A stretch of DNA of 64,000 nt from Merluccius polli (GCA_030340625.1 JAOPHQ010004836.1:414001-478000), one strand, 5' to 3'. Counted from the first letter of the stretch, positions 19,650 through 30,917 are shown. Numbers and translations: made by a program. Notes: generated by a model not told the origin, from the sequence alone.

Positions 19650-20407
19650 GCTGAGACGTTCCACGGCGGCCCGGTGGAAATGCTCTCATTGACTAGAGTG
19701 GCAGCGATCAGCAGCGGTGACCGCGACGTGGCCGTAACGCTACGCTCACGTCCCCGGTGGAAATGAGCAGAGGTTTGAAGAGAGGTTTACAATAGCAAAA
19801 ATAGGTTCGCCATGACGGCCGCAATGCTTGTAAAAGACGCTCCGTGCAAAGGGGTTGTAAAGTTGCCAGACACACGGGCTGGCAAGTGCACAGAGTTACT
19901 AGCCCGATAGGAAAGTTACTAGACCCGGGCGTGCGGGCGTGTCGCCATTTCGAACACTGTCTATGGTCATGACTGGATGCTTGTGCACATCCCCATGAAC
20001 ACACTTTATTTCCACCCATGATGCCTCCAACAACGCCCCGGGTTGAACCAGGCTTTGTTGGATCAGGGTTTGACAGCTCCCTGAATCCAACAAAGCGTGA
20101 TACTTACCCCCCTGCATCCTTACTGGTATGCGATACCTACCCTCCTGGTCGGGAGTGGAGGCAGACACCACTGCGACCCCGACCACCTGCCACACTTCCA
20201 TCAGTGGGCACTCCTGCTGCATATGCCCGAGTTGGCCACAGCGCCAACACTCCGGTGCCAGCGCTTGAGGGACTCCCTGCGGGACCCCAGCAACCGTGGC
20301 GGAGACATGATCTTGGAAGGGCTGGGCAGGGCCCGGAGGGTTAGACTGCGGTCACGGAACAGGGAACGTGTATGGTGCAGGTGGGTTGGTGCGATAGTGG
20401 GATGTAT

Positions 20408-20430
20408 CGAGAGAGAGAGAGAGAGAGAGA
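20408..20430. repeat. (GA)n microsatellite
   Basis: About 11 GA units in the gag linker. Confidence 0.9.
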
Positions 20431-20835
20431 TTTACGGTCCTCTCCTTGGGGCCGGGAACGGGAGTGATCCCGCCAGTTACCCACTCCGATTTGGACGGTG
20501 GCAGCCCCCCGAGGACCGCTCCTCTGGCCGCAACCACCGCCCCCACGGCGTCCAGCAGCTAGTGCACATTGGCAAAGGGCCGGTCTCCATCCGTCAAGTG
20601 CCGGGACTGGAACCTGCCGCGATGCCCCTCTGGTGTCAGCCCCAGCCGGTCCAGGAGGGCATGTTTGAGGTCCCCACAGGATGTGTGGGTGGCCGCCGAC
20701 AGCCCCTGCACTGTCATAAGCGCGTAGCCAGAGAGGAGAAGAAGAAGGTGCACTCCCCACTGTTCCTGGGGCCACCCACACACCTCCGCTGTCCCCTTGA
20801 AAACCTCAATGAACGCCTCCATGTCGTCGGTGGGC

Positions 20836-21283
20836 TGTCATGGTCCCATGTCAGTCCCCTATCTAGATTCAATGTTTTCTGTTGTGTCTGTTTATGGCTG
20901 TCTTGTCTATATGTTTTATGCAGTGGGCGTGTCTGCTGGCTCCGGCTTCCCGTGGGTGCATCAGCCACTTCACTCTCCTACTCTGGTTCCACACACCTGA
21001 GGTTCATCAGCAATCAAACCCTGCAGTATATCAACCCCAGTTTTTCACCCACTCATCGCCAGATCGTCAGCTATGCTAACCGATCACCACGCCTTGCTCC
21101 AGTACTCCGCCACCGCAGCTGGCCAGTTCACCTACCGGACCGACTCTCCTAAGGATTCCTACCCGCCGACTACCTGGGCTCACCTCCACTACCCTATCTT
21201 TAATAAACCCGAGTTTTACCTTGTCCTCTGTCTGCGGCTCTCTGTGTTATGCGTTTGGGTCCACGGCATCTTAAACCGTGACA
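20836..21283. mobile_element. Solo LTR (448 bp) with 5-bp target duplication
   Basis: Begins TGTCATGGTCCC and ends AACCGTGACA, so TGTCA...TGACA inverted tips. TGGGC flanks it at 20831-20835 and 21284-21288. AATAAA occurs near 21202, which fits a + orientation. The gag copy at 15334-15819 shows the uninterrupted site. No internal retroelement sequence remains, as after LTR-LTR recombination. Confidence 0.9.
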
Positions 21284-21515
21284 TGGGCCCCGTCAGCGCA
21301 ACATGGAGCGGTTGGGGCAACGCTCCCTTGGGCAGGTCCTGTGGGTCCTAACCGCTGTCCTCCAGCAAGGCGCACCACCGGACCAGGTCGTGGAGGACCA
21401 CTCTCCCCTCTGCATGATGAGAAGCCTGGATCTGGCTCTCCTGGACCTCAATAATCCACTGTAGGGTTTGGGCCAGCGGAGGTTCCTCCGCTGCCACTGA
21501 TGACGCTCCCTCCAT

Positions 21516-21690
21516 GTCCCTGTTCAGGAGCCACTGTAGCCATGTATAGGCTAACACAGGTCCGTTAAAGGAGCAACACAACGCGGATTGCAAAGTCACT
21601 GTTTTATTGCCTGGCGGACACACGCCATACAAACTGCGCGATCTCGGGAACCGTCCCTGCCAGGAACTTGGGTTCATACCTTTTCTGTAA
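21516..21690 (-). mobile_element. Gmr1-like primer-binding site and 5' LTR end
   Basis: On the - strand TGGCTCCTGAACAGGGAC (21533-21516) resembles a tRNA-Lys primer-binding site and abuts the gag ATG directly. The LTR upstream contains GCAATAAAACAG. The outer LTR edge near 21690 is uncertain. Confidence 0.65.
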
Positions 21691-21699
21691 TCTGTAATC

Positions 21700-21912
21700 T
21701 GAAATGTTGTGTTTTCTCAAATGTCGTTGTGTTTTGTGAAATATTGTGTTTTTTCAAATATCGTGTTTTGTGAAATGTTGTGTTTTCCCAAATGTTGTTG
21801 TGTTTTGTGAAATGATGTGTTTTTTCAAATGTCGTGTTTTGTGAAATGTTGTTTTCTCAAATGGCGTTGTGTTTTGTGAAATGTTGTGTTTTGTGAAATG
21901 TTGTGTTTTGAC
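21700..21912. repeat. Minisatellite of TTTTGTGAAATGTTGTG type
   Basis: Imperfect copies of GTGTTTTGTGAAATGTTGTGTTTTCTCAAATG-like words, six or more, with changing linkers. Confidence 0.85.
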
Positions 21913-22174
21913 CTTCAGGGCCGCCTTATTTAGCAGACACTTTTATCCAACACGTTGGATAAGTAAGGCTGAGAACAATCAAACCATACAATCAAAATTG
22001 GAGTAGCTATAAAAAAGCTCAAGTGCTGCGCAACTTGGTAGTAAAAAAGTAGCATAGCCATAGGAATCCGAAAAACAAGGACATGATTGGTATTAGATGT
22101 GATCTGAGTTGGATAGCTCCAGAGACCACTTCAACTTAATGCATACAGGAGGGTAAGATGAGTTTGGTTGAACA
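21913..22174. other. Non-coding DNA left of BEL insertion
   Basis: Contains TTTAGCAGACACTTTTATCC, a word common in fish dispersed repeats. It continues at 32224 on the other side of the BEL element; no gene is seen. Confidence 0.5.
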
Positions 22175-22179
22175 TCAGG

Positions 22180-23025
22180 TATTAGGGAGGTGATAGTGTG
22201 CACTGGTTCAGGGAGGGTATTCACACTATACAAGATGGGGTATTGATAAGAATACGCAATGAAGGAGGAGAGACGGTTTGAAACTTGTATTCCAGTATTG
22301 ATTCAGGTTGTACAGGTTGAAAGTACACTGGTTGAAGGTATAAATTGAGTCTGAATAGATAAACAAAAATACAAGAATCTAATTCCTCATAAGTAGCCAA
22401 ATCTACATACAAATAATGTGTTCTATAAATGCATTACTATAACCAATATAAATGTTGACTAATCTGATCACAAATACTGGAAATGCACACAACGCTGAAA
22501 GGCACGCAACACTACAGACGAAATATGCTCATTACATGGTCTATGTCGCCATCTTATGGCGTAAAGGCGATACTGCGCAATGACGCTTACAACAGATATT
22601 TCCTCCACACACGTTCATTACGGCAGTCGAACAACAGACGGTAGTTCTAAATGTAAATATCATGTTAACACATTTAGTATCCGAACAAACTTAGCACTAA
22701 GAAGCTTATACTAATCTATACTACGAGGAAAGGATTGTTAATACGTGTTTTAGCCAAACTAACAAGCACGTGTGAACTTACTTTTCGGCAATGGCTCAGA
22801 ACACTTGGAATCAAGCTGGATTAGTACAAGCGGCTGAATGACAATGAGATATCAGGTAACTAACTTAAACTTATTTGTCAGAGCGCACGGAAACTGTACG
22901 TCTGCTCATCGCTTCAGTCCCGGGGAAAGAGGAAGTCTGTGGGGGAACACGAGTTTTGCACATAATGCGCCGCGACACACGACTTATCGGGGGAAGTGAC
23001 CTTACTGGGTGGGGCCTTTTCTACA
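22180..23025 (-). repeat. BEL/Pao 3' LTR
   Basis: Read on the - strand it starts TGTAGAAAAGGCC and ends CACCTCCCTAATA. A G-rich tract (TTTGGGGGCGGC on the - strand) lies just inside as the plus-strand primer site. Confidence 0.9.
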
Positions 23026-23080
23026 GCCGCCCCCAAATGTGCAGATTTGGGCACATTTGCTACTAACATAGGCCTAACAC

Positions 23081-24168
23081 TCAGTCTGGGAGGTTGGGGG
23101 TTGGAGACTCATCATCCTCGCCTGATGGGAGGGCAGGCAGCATCACCAGCCGGGCGACTGGACGGGTATACACATGTCCTTTAATGTTCACATCAGCCGA
23201 TCTGATACACCCATCATTGCTGCGATGAACCCTGGTCACATGTCCAATGGGCCACAGGGCCCGAGGGAGCTGCGGGTCCACCATCAGGACCACAGCTTTC
23301 TCGAGGAGCTCAGGAGGTGAAGCCTGCCATTTCTGTCTGGTCTGCAGGCCAGGTAGGTATTCCCTGATGAAACGGGACCAGAAATGGTCCGCCAGGACCT
23401 GTGAATGCCGCCATCTGCGTCGACTCAGGATCTCGGTGTCGGGGTAGACCACTTGGGGAAGTGCTCCGTCGGGCTGCCCCATGAGCAGGCTGTTTGGGGT
23501 CACGGGGTCAATGTCTGCTATGTCAGCAGACACATAACCCAGTGGCTTTGAGTTTTAGTTTTTTAGTTTTAGGATAGCCTCCACTTCTAGGAGAACTGTG
23601 AGTAGCACTTCTTCAGGCAGGGATTGGGCCCCCACGCAGGTGTAGAGGGCGGTCTTAACTGAACGAATTTCTCTTTCCGACACTCCGCCGAAGTGTGGGG
23701 CTGCAGGTGGGTTAAAGCAGAATTTGATCTATTGGCGGGCAAGCTGGTTTTGGAGGACTGGTGCCATGCTGGCGAAGGCTTCCCTCAGTTCTCTCTCTCC
23801 ACCTTTAAAATTCGTCCCTCGGTCCGACCACAGCTCAGCGGGATGTCGTCTTCTGGCGATGAATCGCCTCAGGGCCATCAGGTAGGCATCAGCGTCCATA
23901 TTACCGAGGAGGTCCAAGTGTACAGCCCTGCTGCCTACTTTCACTGACATGGGACCGAAGCAGTCTACACCAGTTGAGTGGAAAGCTGGTTTGTGTAGTT
24001 GGAGACGGGCGGTAGGGAGGTCAGCCATTTTAGGGATAGCCGGCTGAGCTCTCCAGCACTGGCACTCTGCACAGGTACGCTGGTGTCGGCGGATTGCCTC
24101 CCGCCCACGGAGGATCCAGTACGACCGCCGCAGCTCTGCAAAGACCCGCTCCGGGCCAGGATGATGCA
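23081..24168 (-). pseudogene. BEL/Pao integrase core and C-terminal domain
   Basis: Reads DLHHPGPERVFAELRRSYWI, CAECQCWRAQP (zinc part), STGVDCFGPMSVKVG (first Asp), LWSDRGTNFKG (second Asp) and, after a stretch with a frame change, GGVSEREIRSVKTAL (Glu). The C-terminal domain specific to BEL/Pao follows, from LMGQPDGALPQVV to ARLVMLPALPSGED, ending near 23081. A short duplication (ACTAAAAAACTAAAACT) near 23555-23575 breaks the frame. Confidence 0.85.
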
Positions 24169-24176
24169 GGTCTTTA

Positions 24177-24938
24177 TAGGGATGTCCGATATTGGCTTTT
24201 TTACCGATAACCAATATTGTTCAACTCTTAATTTCCGATACCGATATCAACCGATACCGATACCGATATATGTGGCCACGTGAAACCTCCACTTTACACT
24301 CATTGCAATAGGCTTTATGCCGAGCGGAAGTGTGGATTAATAAATAAAAACAAAACAGCGGTAAAAGCTAGCGTGTGTGTCCGGGAGAGGGCTGCTCTCC
24401 TCGGGCATATTACTCTGAAGCCCCGGTGACGGTCTGGAAGTGCGGATTAAAAAATAAATAAATAAAACAGCGGTAAAAGCTAGCGTGTGTGTCCGGGAGA
24501 GGGCTGCTCTCCTCGGACACATTACTCTGAAGCCCCGGTGACGGTCTGGAAGTGCGGATTAATAAATAAAATAATGTGAGCGCGGTACAGCGGACCTGAA
24601 CCGGTTGTGATGAGACCTGTTTCGCAGAATGCGTTAGTATGTTGCGCTGACCCCTATTTTACTATTCAACGTAGAAACTTTGAAATAACTCCAAACCACC
24701 GACATAACCACAGCTACAACTAGCGTCCCGCTACACGGCCGCACATGCCCAGGCTTGTTATTGAGACGGCGCGGCGCGTTTGATGATGTCATCAAACCAC
24801 GTCCTTACTTGAAACATAACAGATGTCTGAAATTATTTCAAAATCGATTTCGGTATCGGTTAAAAAACCGTTACCGATATTTTGCGATATTGATTTTTTA
24901 TGCCAATATCGGTGGGCCGATAATATCGGACATCCCTA
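24177..24938. mobile_element. hAT-type MITE in BEL integrase
   Basis: TAGGGATGTCCGATA at one end and its inverse TATCGGACATCCCTA at the other, with target copies GGTCTTTA at 24169-24176 and 24939-24946. No transposase. ACCGATA/TATCGGT words fill both subterminal regions. Confidence 0.9.
24341..24570. repeat. 112-bp tandem duplication inside the MITE
   Basis: Two copies of AACAGCGGTAAAAGCTAGCG ... GGTCTGGAAGTGCGGATTAA, 112 bp apart, with a few changes. Confidence 0.85.
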
Positions 24939-24946
24939 GGTCTTTA

Positions 24947-25629
24947 TTGTACCTGCGGATGAGCAGCCGTGTCACTGGATGGGAGGAATCGAGGACAATA
25001 GGGTGCGGTGAAACATCCCCTTGACCCTCAAGTCGTCTGAGTCGCCCCCCCCCACTCTAATTAGGCCTGTAGCCTTATCCATCTCAGGGGCTAGGGTGAG
25101 TAGGCTACTCCTTGCCAGGACAGGTTTCCCGGCAGTAAGGAGTGAGTAGTCTGCAGGAAATGACTGCTCTTGAGCTCTCTGGAGAGCGGTTACCTCTGCT
25201 TGCTGGTACTCAGCTGCACTGGGGGTAGAGCTGAGAGGCTGGATTTCCTGAGCTGTGGCGTCGATGAGGGCTTGCCAGGTCTGGAACTCCGCACTGGTCG
25301 TCTCAGGCGATGTGGCTGCTACTCCACAGAAGGCGGCCTTGCGGAGCTCTATGTTGTCCTCGGGCGGTTCTGTGTCAGCGCTCTGGAGCAGGAACGGGGG
25401 TCCATGTGACCACCGGCTTGGCTCGACAAGGGATTCAAGGGCTTTCCCCCTTGTCAGGTCATCAACAGGGTTATTCGCTGTATCTACGTAGCGCCAGACA
25501 CAGCTTTCTGTTAACTCTTGTATTTCAGCTACTCTTGCCCCTACAAACACTTTATAACGACAAGACTGGGAGTGTAACCAGGTTAGCACTGTGGTGGAGT
25601 CTGACCACAACACAGTACAGGCCACTTTC
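24947..25629 (-). pseudogene. BEL/Pao RNase H end and integrase N-terminal part
   Basis: Resumes after the LINE: ACTVLWSDSTTVLTWLHS, VFVGARVAEIQELT, WRYVDTANNPVDDLTRG (RNase H), then the linker and LTLAPEMDKATGLIRVGG, the usual entry into BEL integrase. A stop falls after SSIPPIQ near 24972. It is then cut by the hAT insertion. Confidence 0.85.
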
Positions 25630-25637
25630 AGGGTGAG

Positions 25638-26007
25638 ATCTATTAAACAACATCGGTGCTAGGACAGATCCCTGCGGAACGCCATTCCTCAGCCTCCTGA
25701 GCCTACTGCATTGTCCATCACTGGTCTTCAAGGTGAAGCTGTGGTTCGTCAGCATCTCCATGATGAACTTCACCATATGCCGGTCGGGGATCGTCTTTAG
25801 TAGCTTCAGGTGGAGCCCACGGTGCCAGACGGTGTCATAGGCAGCAGTAAGATCCAGCAACACTACTCCAGCCTTCTCTTTTAGCTGAAAGCTGTCCTCG
25901 ATGTCTTGAGTGAGCAGTGTCACCTGGTCGACCGTTGACCGCCCACGACGGAAGCCGGCCTGTTCCCGGGGGAGTTGTGGGTCCACTACTGGCACCGGAG
26001 ACAACAT
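25638..26007 (-). pseudogene. LINE RT, inverted 5' half
   Basis: On the - strand: REQAGFRRGRSTVDQVTLLT, VVLLDLTAAYDTVWH and RNGVPQGSVLAPMLFN, i.e. RT blocks before the YADD motif. It ends exactly at the target-site copy, where reading runs into BEL sequence. Confidence 0.85.
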
Positions 26008-26009
26008 CC

Positions 26010-27086
26010 CGGAAATATGGCTACGCCGATGACCTGGCCATCATGGTGCGACGACCAACATGGGAGGCGATGGAAGCCAGCCTAAACCAGGATATGGGTA
26101 TCCTGGCAGCCTATCTGTGCAAGTGGCGCCTACAGCTCAGCATTGGTAAGACCGTGTCAGCAGCTTACCACCTCAACAACCGCGAAGCAAGAAGGGAACT
26201 AGATGTACTTGTTAACAACAAGCGCCTGGAGTTCCAGCAAGCCCCGCGGTACCTTGGCGTACGTCTGGACAGGACATTTTCCTTCAAACAACACCTTGAA
26301 GAAGTGACGGCCAAAGTGTCATCAAGGGTCTCACTAATCCGACGTCTCGCCAGTACTAGCTGGGGTGCATCCGCCAAGGTGCTTCGGATCTCCACGCAAG
26401 CCCTGGTCTTCTCCGCAGCTGAGTACTGTGCCCCAGCCTGGTGCAGAAGCCCACACTCCAGGAAGGTCGACGTTGCCATAAACATCGCACTTCGGACCAT
26501 AACTGGCTGCCTGAAGCCCACCCCTGTATTCCACCTGCCAGTACTAGCAGGAATTGCCCCGGCCGGCCTCCGACGAGAGGCTGCTACCCTCGCCCTGGCA
26601 AGGAAAGCCCAGAGAAACGACTGGCATATCCTGCACAACACCACCACAACAGTGTTGCCTCTAGATAGACTCAAGTCCTGCCACCCGTACAACAAGGCGG
26701 TACAAGAGCTGCTCAGGTCCACCCCTGAGGACCTGTCTACAGAGGCATGGCTGGCGGCAGCCTGGAAGCAGGAGTGGGAGTCGGCCGGGCCCACATGCAT
26801 CCACTGTTACATCCAGGACCTGGGAGGCAGCATTAAAGGAGAGGAACTGCCGCGTCGGCAATGGACTCTGCTGAACCGCCTGCGTACCGGGGTCGGACGC
26901 TTCAAAACATCCATGAAGAAGTGGGGCCTGGCGGACGGAGCAGCATGCGAGTGTGGGGAGCCGGAGCAGACCGCTGACCACATTATCACAGTCTGTCCCC
27001 TGTACAAACCACCCACGGAGGCCGGCCTCTTCGATGTGGGACCTGAGACGAGGGCGTGGCTATACGCCACTGAACTGGACATCTGA
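26010..27086 (+). pseudogene. LINE RT, 3' half
   Basis: Starts RKYGYADDLAIMVRR with the catalytic YADD and continues through thumb and C-terminal parts (PRYLGVRLDRTFSFKQHL, AEYCAPAW) to a Cys-His motif CECGEPEQTADHIITVC and the stop after ATELDI. It is open for about 355 codons, so the 3' half is undamaged. It completes the protein begun on the opposite strand at 25638-26007. Confidence 0.85.
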
Positions 27087-27117
27087 TGATGACACACGAA
27101 AGAAGAAGAAGGGTGAG

Positions 27118-28207
27118 CTCTCGCTCGAGGACACAAGCCAGCTGTGCAGCCACAAGAGCGGCACAGAGCTCCAGGCGTGGAATGGAGTGCATGCGCTTGG
27201 GAGCTACCCGTGAGCGTGCAAGGATGAATGACAGGTGTATGTGGCAGTCGGCATCCTCAGTCCTCATGTATGCCACAGCTCCGTAAGCCTGTTCTGATGC
27301 GTCTGCGAAGATGTGCAGTTCGCGGGTGACGCCCTCTTGGTTGACGTCCACCGGCACGTATGCACGTGGGAAGGCAACGCAAGGCAGGTGCTTGAGCTTG
27401 GCCTCCCAGCTGGACCAGGCTTGCAGGAGGTCGGAGGGCAGGTTGGAGTCGTCCCAGCCACGTTGCTTGTCCCACAGCTTTCGGATGATGAGCTTAGCCC
27501 TGGTGGAGAAGGACAGCAGGTAACCTAGGGTGTCATACTGTGTAGCTACAACTTTATAAATGTTCCTCAAGGTAGGTGTCTCATACACCACTGGCCTGTG
27601 TTTGTAGCCTAAGGAGTCTCTCTGCCAGTTCCAGCTGAGGCCAAGGGTTGATTCCAGTGGGTTAGACTTGTCTTGTGCAAGCCACAGGTCTAAGCTCTCT
27701 GATCTGGCGTCTTGAGGTAGGTGACTCAGAACGCTCGGATCGTTGCAGGCCCACTGACACAGTTGGAAGCCAGCAGAGGCCAGCAGGTCCCGGAGCCTGT
27801 CCACTAGCAGCTTTGCCTCACCGGTTGTGCTTACACTCTGCAGACAGTTGTCGACTTAGAAGCAGTTCTCCACAGAGAATCTCAGGTTGTCATTGGGCTT
27901 ACTGTAGTCGATGACGTGGCGATGCAGAGCGTAGGTCGCACAGCAAGGGCTGCAGGTGGTGCCGAACGGCAGTACCTGCCACTCGAACACTCTGGGGGGC
28001 TCATTAGCTTTCAGGTCACGCCACAGGAACCTCAGCAGGGGACCATCATCAGGCAGGAGGCGTACCTGGTGAAACATCCCCTTGATGTCTCCACTGACAG
28101 CTACAGGCTGTTCACGAAATCTCACCAGGACACCCAGCAAGGAGGCACCGATTGCAGGGCCAGGGAGGAGGTACTGGTTCAGCGTTTGTCCCAGGTACTG
28201 ATGAGAG
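27118..28207 (-). pseudogene. BEL/Pao RT palm and RNase H start
   Basis: Continues from the insertion: HQYLGQTLNQYLLPGPAIGA, then SGDIKGMFHQVRL (first catalytic Asp), VLPFGTTCSPCCATYAL, a stop near 27857, then DLLASAGFQLCQWACNDP, the connection region and RNase H with IFADASEQAYGAVAY. The strand runs into the LINE insertion at 27109. The YADD-type block is not intact in one frame around the stop. Confidence 0.85.
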
Positions 28208-28213
28208 CAATTG

Positions 28214-29428
28214 AAGAGTTTAGATGCAAAAGCCTCTAAATCCGTTTGACCACTTTTCTTATAAATGACAATTTTTTATCAGGCTTCTATGTTCAAGTTC
28301 AGTCATTTTATTTTAATGGCAATGATAAGGTTATTAGTTAATGAATAAAACATTTTTTTTTCAAAAATGTCACTTTAGTCTTTTCATGTGTTTTTACCAA
28401 ATACATTTTTTTTTGGCGTCAAAAACAGCTAAATCCACCGGTACTTTTTTGGCAAAAACCTCTAAATCCACATATTTGGACAAGACATAGTCAAAAGGAG
28501 TAAAATCACTTATATATATTATATATTTATATTATTATTATATTATATGTAAATGATGGAATAACAATAAATTATATAAAAAAATAAAACATGAAAAAAA
28601 AGTGAAAAGTGGTCAAGTAAGTTAATTTCTTATGTTTGGGCATCAGATTCAACTATAACAAAGCTCATTACATTAATTAAAAAAGCTTATTACGTTCAAA
28701 AACATTTGGCATATAATCAAGTAGGCCTATGTATATAAGAGAAAAGACGTAAATCTGATTTTTTTTAAAAGAGACCTCAATGAACTGACAATACTCCCCA
28801 TGCTTGAAAGGAGAGGTGCAAACACACACCAAATGTGAGGTGCTGGCAACTGAGAGAGAAGATCAGTAAAAGGAGAGAGCTGCCGCACACTCCGAGTTGA
28901 GAACAACGTCGGTAGTTTATTACGGTGATAATGTTTCGGCCGTCTGGCCTTCCTCAGATCGCGCATCTATGCATCCGCATAGATCGCGCATCTATGCATC
29001 CGCATAGATCGCGCATCTATGCGATCTGAGGAAGGATATATCTATAATCTATAATAAAGATAAAGCATATAAATAAATAATAAAGAATAATATAATAAAG
29101 AGTCTATCTATATCTATAATCTATCTTAGAAGCGATCTAAGCCGGCTCCTCAGCGCGCCGCCATGTTGAAACTGGGTGAAGTCACATGATTCCGTGTTGC
29201 GTTGTGATTGGTTCTCGGAACGTAGCGGCTTTTGCTGCCAAAGGGAAGTGGCGTTTAGAGGTTTATGCCTACAAATCGAGATTTCAGACCAGAAAAAGAG
29301 TGGTATTTTGCAGGTTTTGACGCGAAATGATTTGATTACCATATACTACGTGCGGAGAGCAGTCACTCAATATATTTATCTCATTTTTGACGGAGGTGGC
29401 GTTTAGAGGCTTTTGCATCTGAACTCTT
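28214..29428. mobile_element. TIR element in BEL RT, CAATTG target
   Basis: AAGAGTTTAGATGCAAAAGC at the left and the inverse of AAGAGTTCAGATGCAAAAGC at the right. CAATTG flanks both ends (28208-28213 and 29429-29434). Because CAATTG is palindromic, the duplication could also be read as 4 to 8 bp. The BEL coding reads straight across when it is removed. Family unknown; no transposase ORF. Confidence 0.75.
28949..29034. repeat. 25-bp tandem repeat between inverted 14-mers
   Basis: Nearly three copies of GATCGCGCATCTATGCATCC plus GCATA, enclosed by CTTCCTCAGATCGC (28949) and its inverse (29021-29034). Confidence 0.9.
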
Positions 29429-29434
29429 CAATTG

Positions 29435-29946
29435 AAGACAAGGCATTTTTTTCCATTGTGCGTAATGAGGTGGTGAGGAATGTACCAGCTTTCTCTAGGG
29501 GGGCTCTATTGAGTGACTTCCCTAACCACCCCAGCTTCGATGAGTTTCTGCATTTCTGACTTGTAGGCATCTGCTTGCTCTGGGTTTCTCAGGAGACGCC
29601 TCTCTGTGCTGCGTAGCAGAGGCATAACTGACTCCTTGGGTGCGTGCAGCTGTGGCATACCTGTGTGGCGCAGCAGCGGCGTAGCGTACCTGAGCACCCC
29701 ATCAACATCTGTGCGGATAGTGTTGGCTTCAAGCAGCACGATGGCCTGTTTATCCTGCTTTGATCTCGTCACCTCTTTCTCCCGCTGATGAGGCAAAGTG
29801 TCCACTTTCCACAGTCGCTCGACGTGCTTGAACAACTCATCCGTCAGAGGTGAACAGGCATTGTGCAGCGAGAGGTGGCCACCCCATGAGCTGCATAGGG
29901 CCTTGAAGTGTCCACCCAAGCCTGGTGTGGAAGGCAGCTGGTCCAC
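29435..29946 (-). pseudogene. BEL/Pao RT, N-terminal part
   Basis: Contains HVERLWKVDTLPHQREKEV and EMQKLIEAGVVREVTQ, then a TAG at the position of the next residue (29506-29508). In the same frame it continues ESWYIPHHLITHNGKK up to the insertion at 29428. Confidence 0.8.
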
Positions 29947-30283
29947 CCGGAGGGCCCAGTCTCACGGGTTCAACCGGCGTTATCAGGTGTGGCTGGTCAG
30001 AGTCAATGAGGAGGGTTGGCTTTACCTCGTTGAAGGCAGGTAGAGGAAGACCGCGTAGGTGTTTGAATTTTCTTTGCAGGCGGTCGATAGGATATGTGTG
30101 CTGAGCTAGGCTAAGGCGGCTTGCTGTAAAGGCACCACTTCGGGGCGCAGCGGTGCCTCTTATGCCGAGGGACTTGGCTGCAACTGGGAGCAGCATTGTC
30201 CTCTCCGATCCGTCGTCGAGGATTGCAAAGGTGTCCAGGGACTTCTCACCATAGTGCAGGAGCACTGGCACGACCTTCAGCAT
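29837..30283 (-). pseudogene. BEL/Pao aspartic protease
   Basis: Reads MLKVVPVLLHYGEKSLDTF then AILDDGSERTMLL with the catalytic Asp-Asp-Gly, and continues toward the RT with TYPIDRLQRKFKHLRGLPLP. The reading shifts to another frame near 29940 where RT begins, which suggests an indel. Confidence 0.8.
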
Positions 30284-30478
30284 GACTCTATGCCCAGTGC
30301 CAGGCCTGTCTAGGCACAGAGTGTCGGCGGTGGAGCTCGTCAGGCAGCTCTCTTCCTTAACCGTCGGGTCTTTGTTTGGTCTATCCGCTCTTACGTTTAT
30401 CTCGTGGAGGGCCAGGAGGTGTTTCCCCTGACAAATGTTACAGGGTTTCTTTAACGTGCACTGGGCTGCCTGATATGT

Positions 30479-30850
30479 TCATGCGCAGCGCCAGCAGCGC
30501 TTGTTAACCTGGATCCACTCTTTGAGCTGATCTTTGGATAGTTTTGCTACGTCACTGCACTGACTGAGATAGTGCTCAGTGCTCTCACAGTACGCGCAGT
30601 AGGCTTTGGGCTTTGCTGTCTTCTTGGTCACACTCTCCCGGTGTGACTGTGGGGTGGACTCTGAAGCCTGTCCAGCACCATGTAGGACCGTCACTGCCTT
30701 CCCGTGACGACCATCACCCTTCGCTGTGTTCTGCCGGTCTTTACTGCTTCTCACCGTAGCTTGGTTATCGAAGCCTTGACACCATGCACCATGCACCAGG
30801 AGCACTGCGTTGAAGTGGCTCATGGGTGCTATTGTGTGTGGGTGGGGCAT
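30479..30850 (-). pseudogene. BEL/Pao zinc-knuckle region
   Basis: Contains CAYCESTEHYLSQC and then VNKRCWRCA, the paired Cys-rich knuckles typical of BEL/Pao Gag C-termini. It ends in a stop before the third knuckle. Confidence 0.7.
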
Positions 30851-30917
30851 TAGACTGGCTTATTTCAGCTCATAGTAGACGAGTTACCTCTACTAGCTCT
30901 TTAATCTCACTACGTGC

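Larger units (their letters stand above)
17628..19918. mobile_element. Insertion between Gmr1 protease and integrase parts
   Basis: Both ends carry copies of CTAGTAACTTTC in opposite orientation (near 17632 and 19900). The left end is a near palindrome (AGGGCTAGTAACTTT ... AAAGTTACTAGCCCT). It separates protease (19950 on) from integrase (17440 on) of the gypsy copy. The exact ends, family and target duplication are unclear. A hAT element lies inside it. Confidence 0.5.
19950..21515 (-). pseudogene. Gmr1-like Gag and protease, interrupted
   Basis: Gag starts MEGASSVAAEEPPLAQ at 21515 and is broken by a frame change near 21350 and a solo LTR (20836-21283). It continues with FKGTAEVCGWPQEQW and LKHALLDRLGLTPEGHR. 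Near 20215-20265 a CCHC zinc knuckle (CWRCGQLGHMQQEC) is followed by an aspartic protease: ALLDSGSCQTLIQQSL, then CVHGDVHKHP. A GA microsatellite (20408-20430) has expanded in the linker. The reading is lost at about 19950 where other DNA is inserted. The integrase part of the same or a sister copy resumes at 17440. Confidence 0.8.
25638..27109 (+). mobile_element. 5'-inverted non-LTR retrotransposon insertion (twin-priming type)
   Basis: AGGGTGAG flanks the insert at 25630-25637 and 27110-27117. The left part (25638 to about 26007) encodes the early RT blocks on the - strand; the right part encodes the rest on the + strand and ends in GATGATGACACACGAAAG plus a short AAG-rich tail. The element is 5' truncated and its 5' half inverted, the outcome expected of twin priming. 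The RT looks jockey/I-like; the clade is not fixed. Confidence 0.85.

Noticed and set aside
20097..21152. 351-codon + strand ORF
   Set aside because: Runs antisense through Gmr1 gag and into the solo LTR; composition reflects the other strand.
28949..29034. Possible CRISPR-like array
   Set aside because: Units are contiguous 25-mers with no unique spacers; a simple tandem repeat inside a transposon of a eukaryote.
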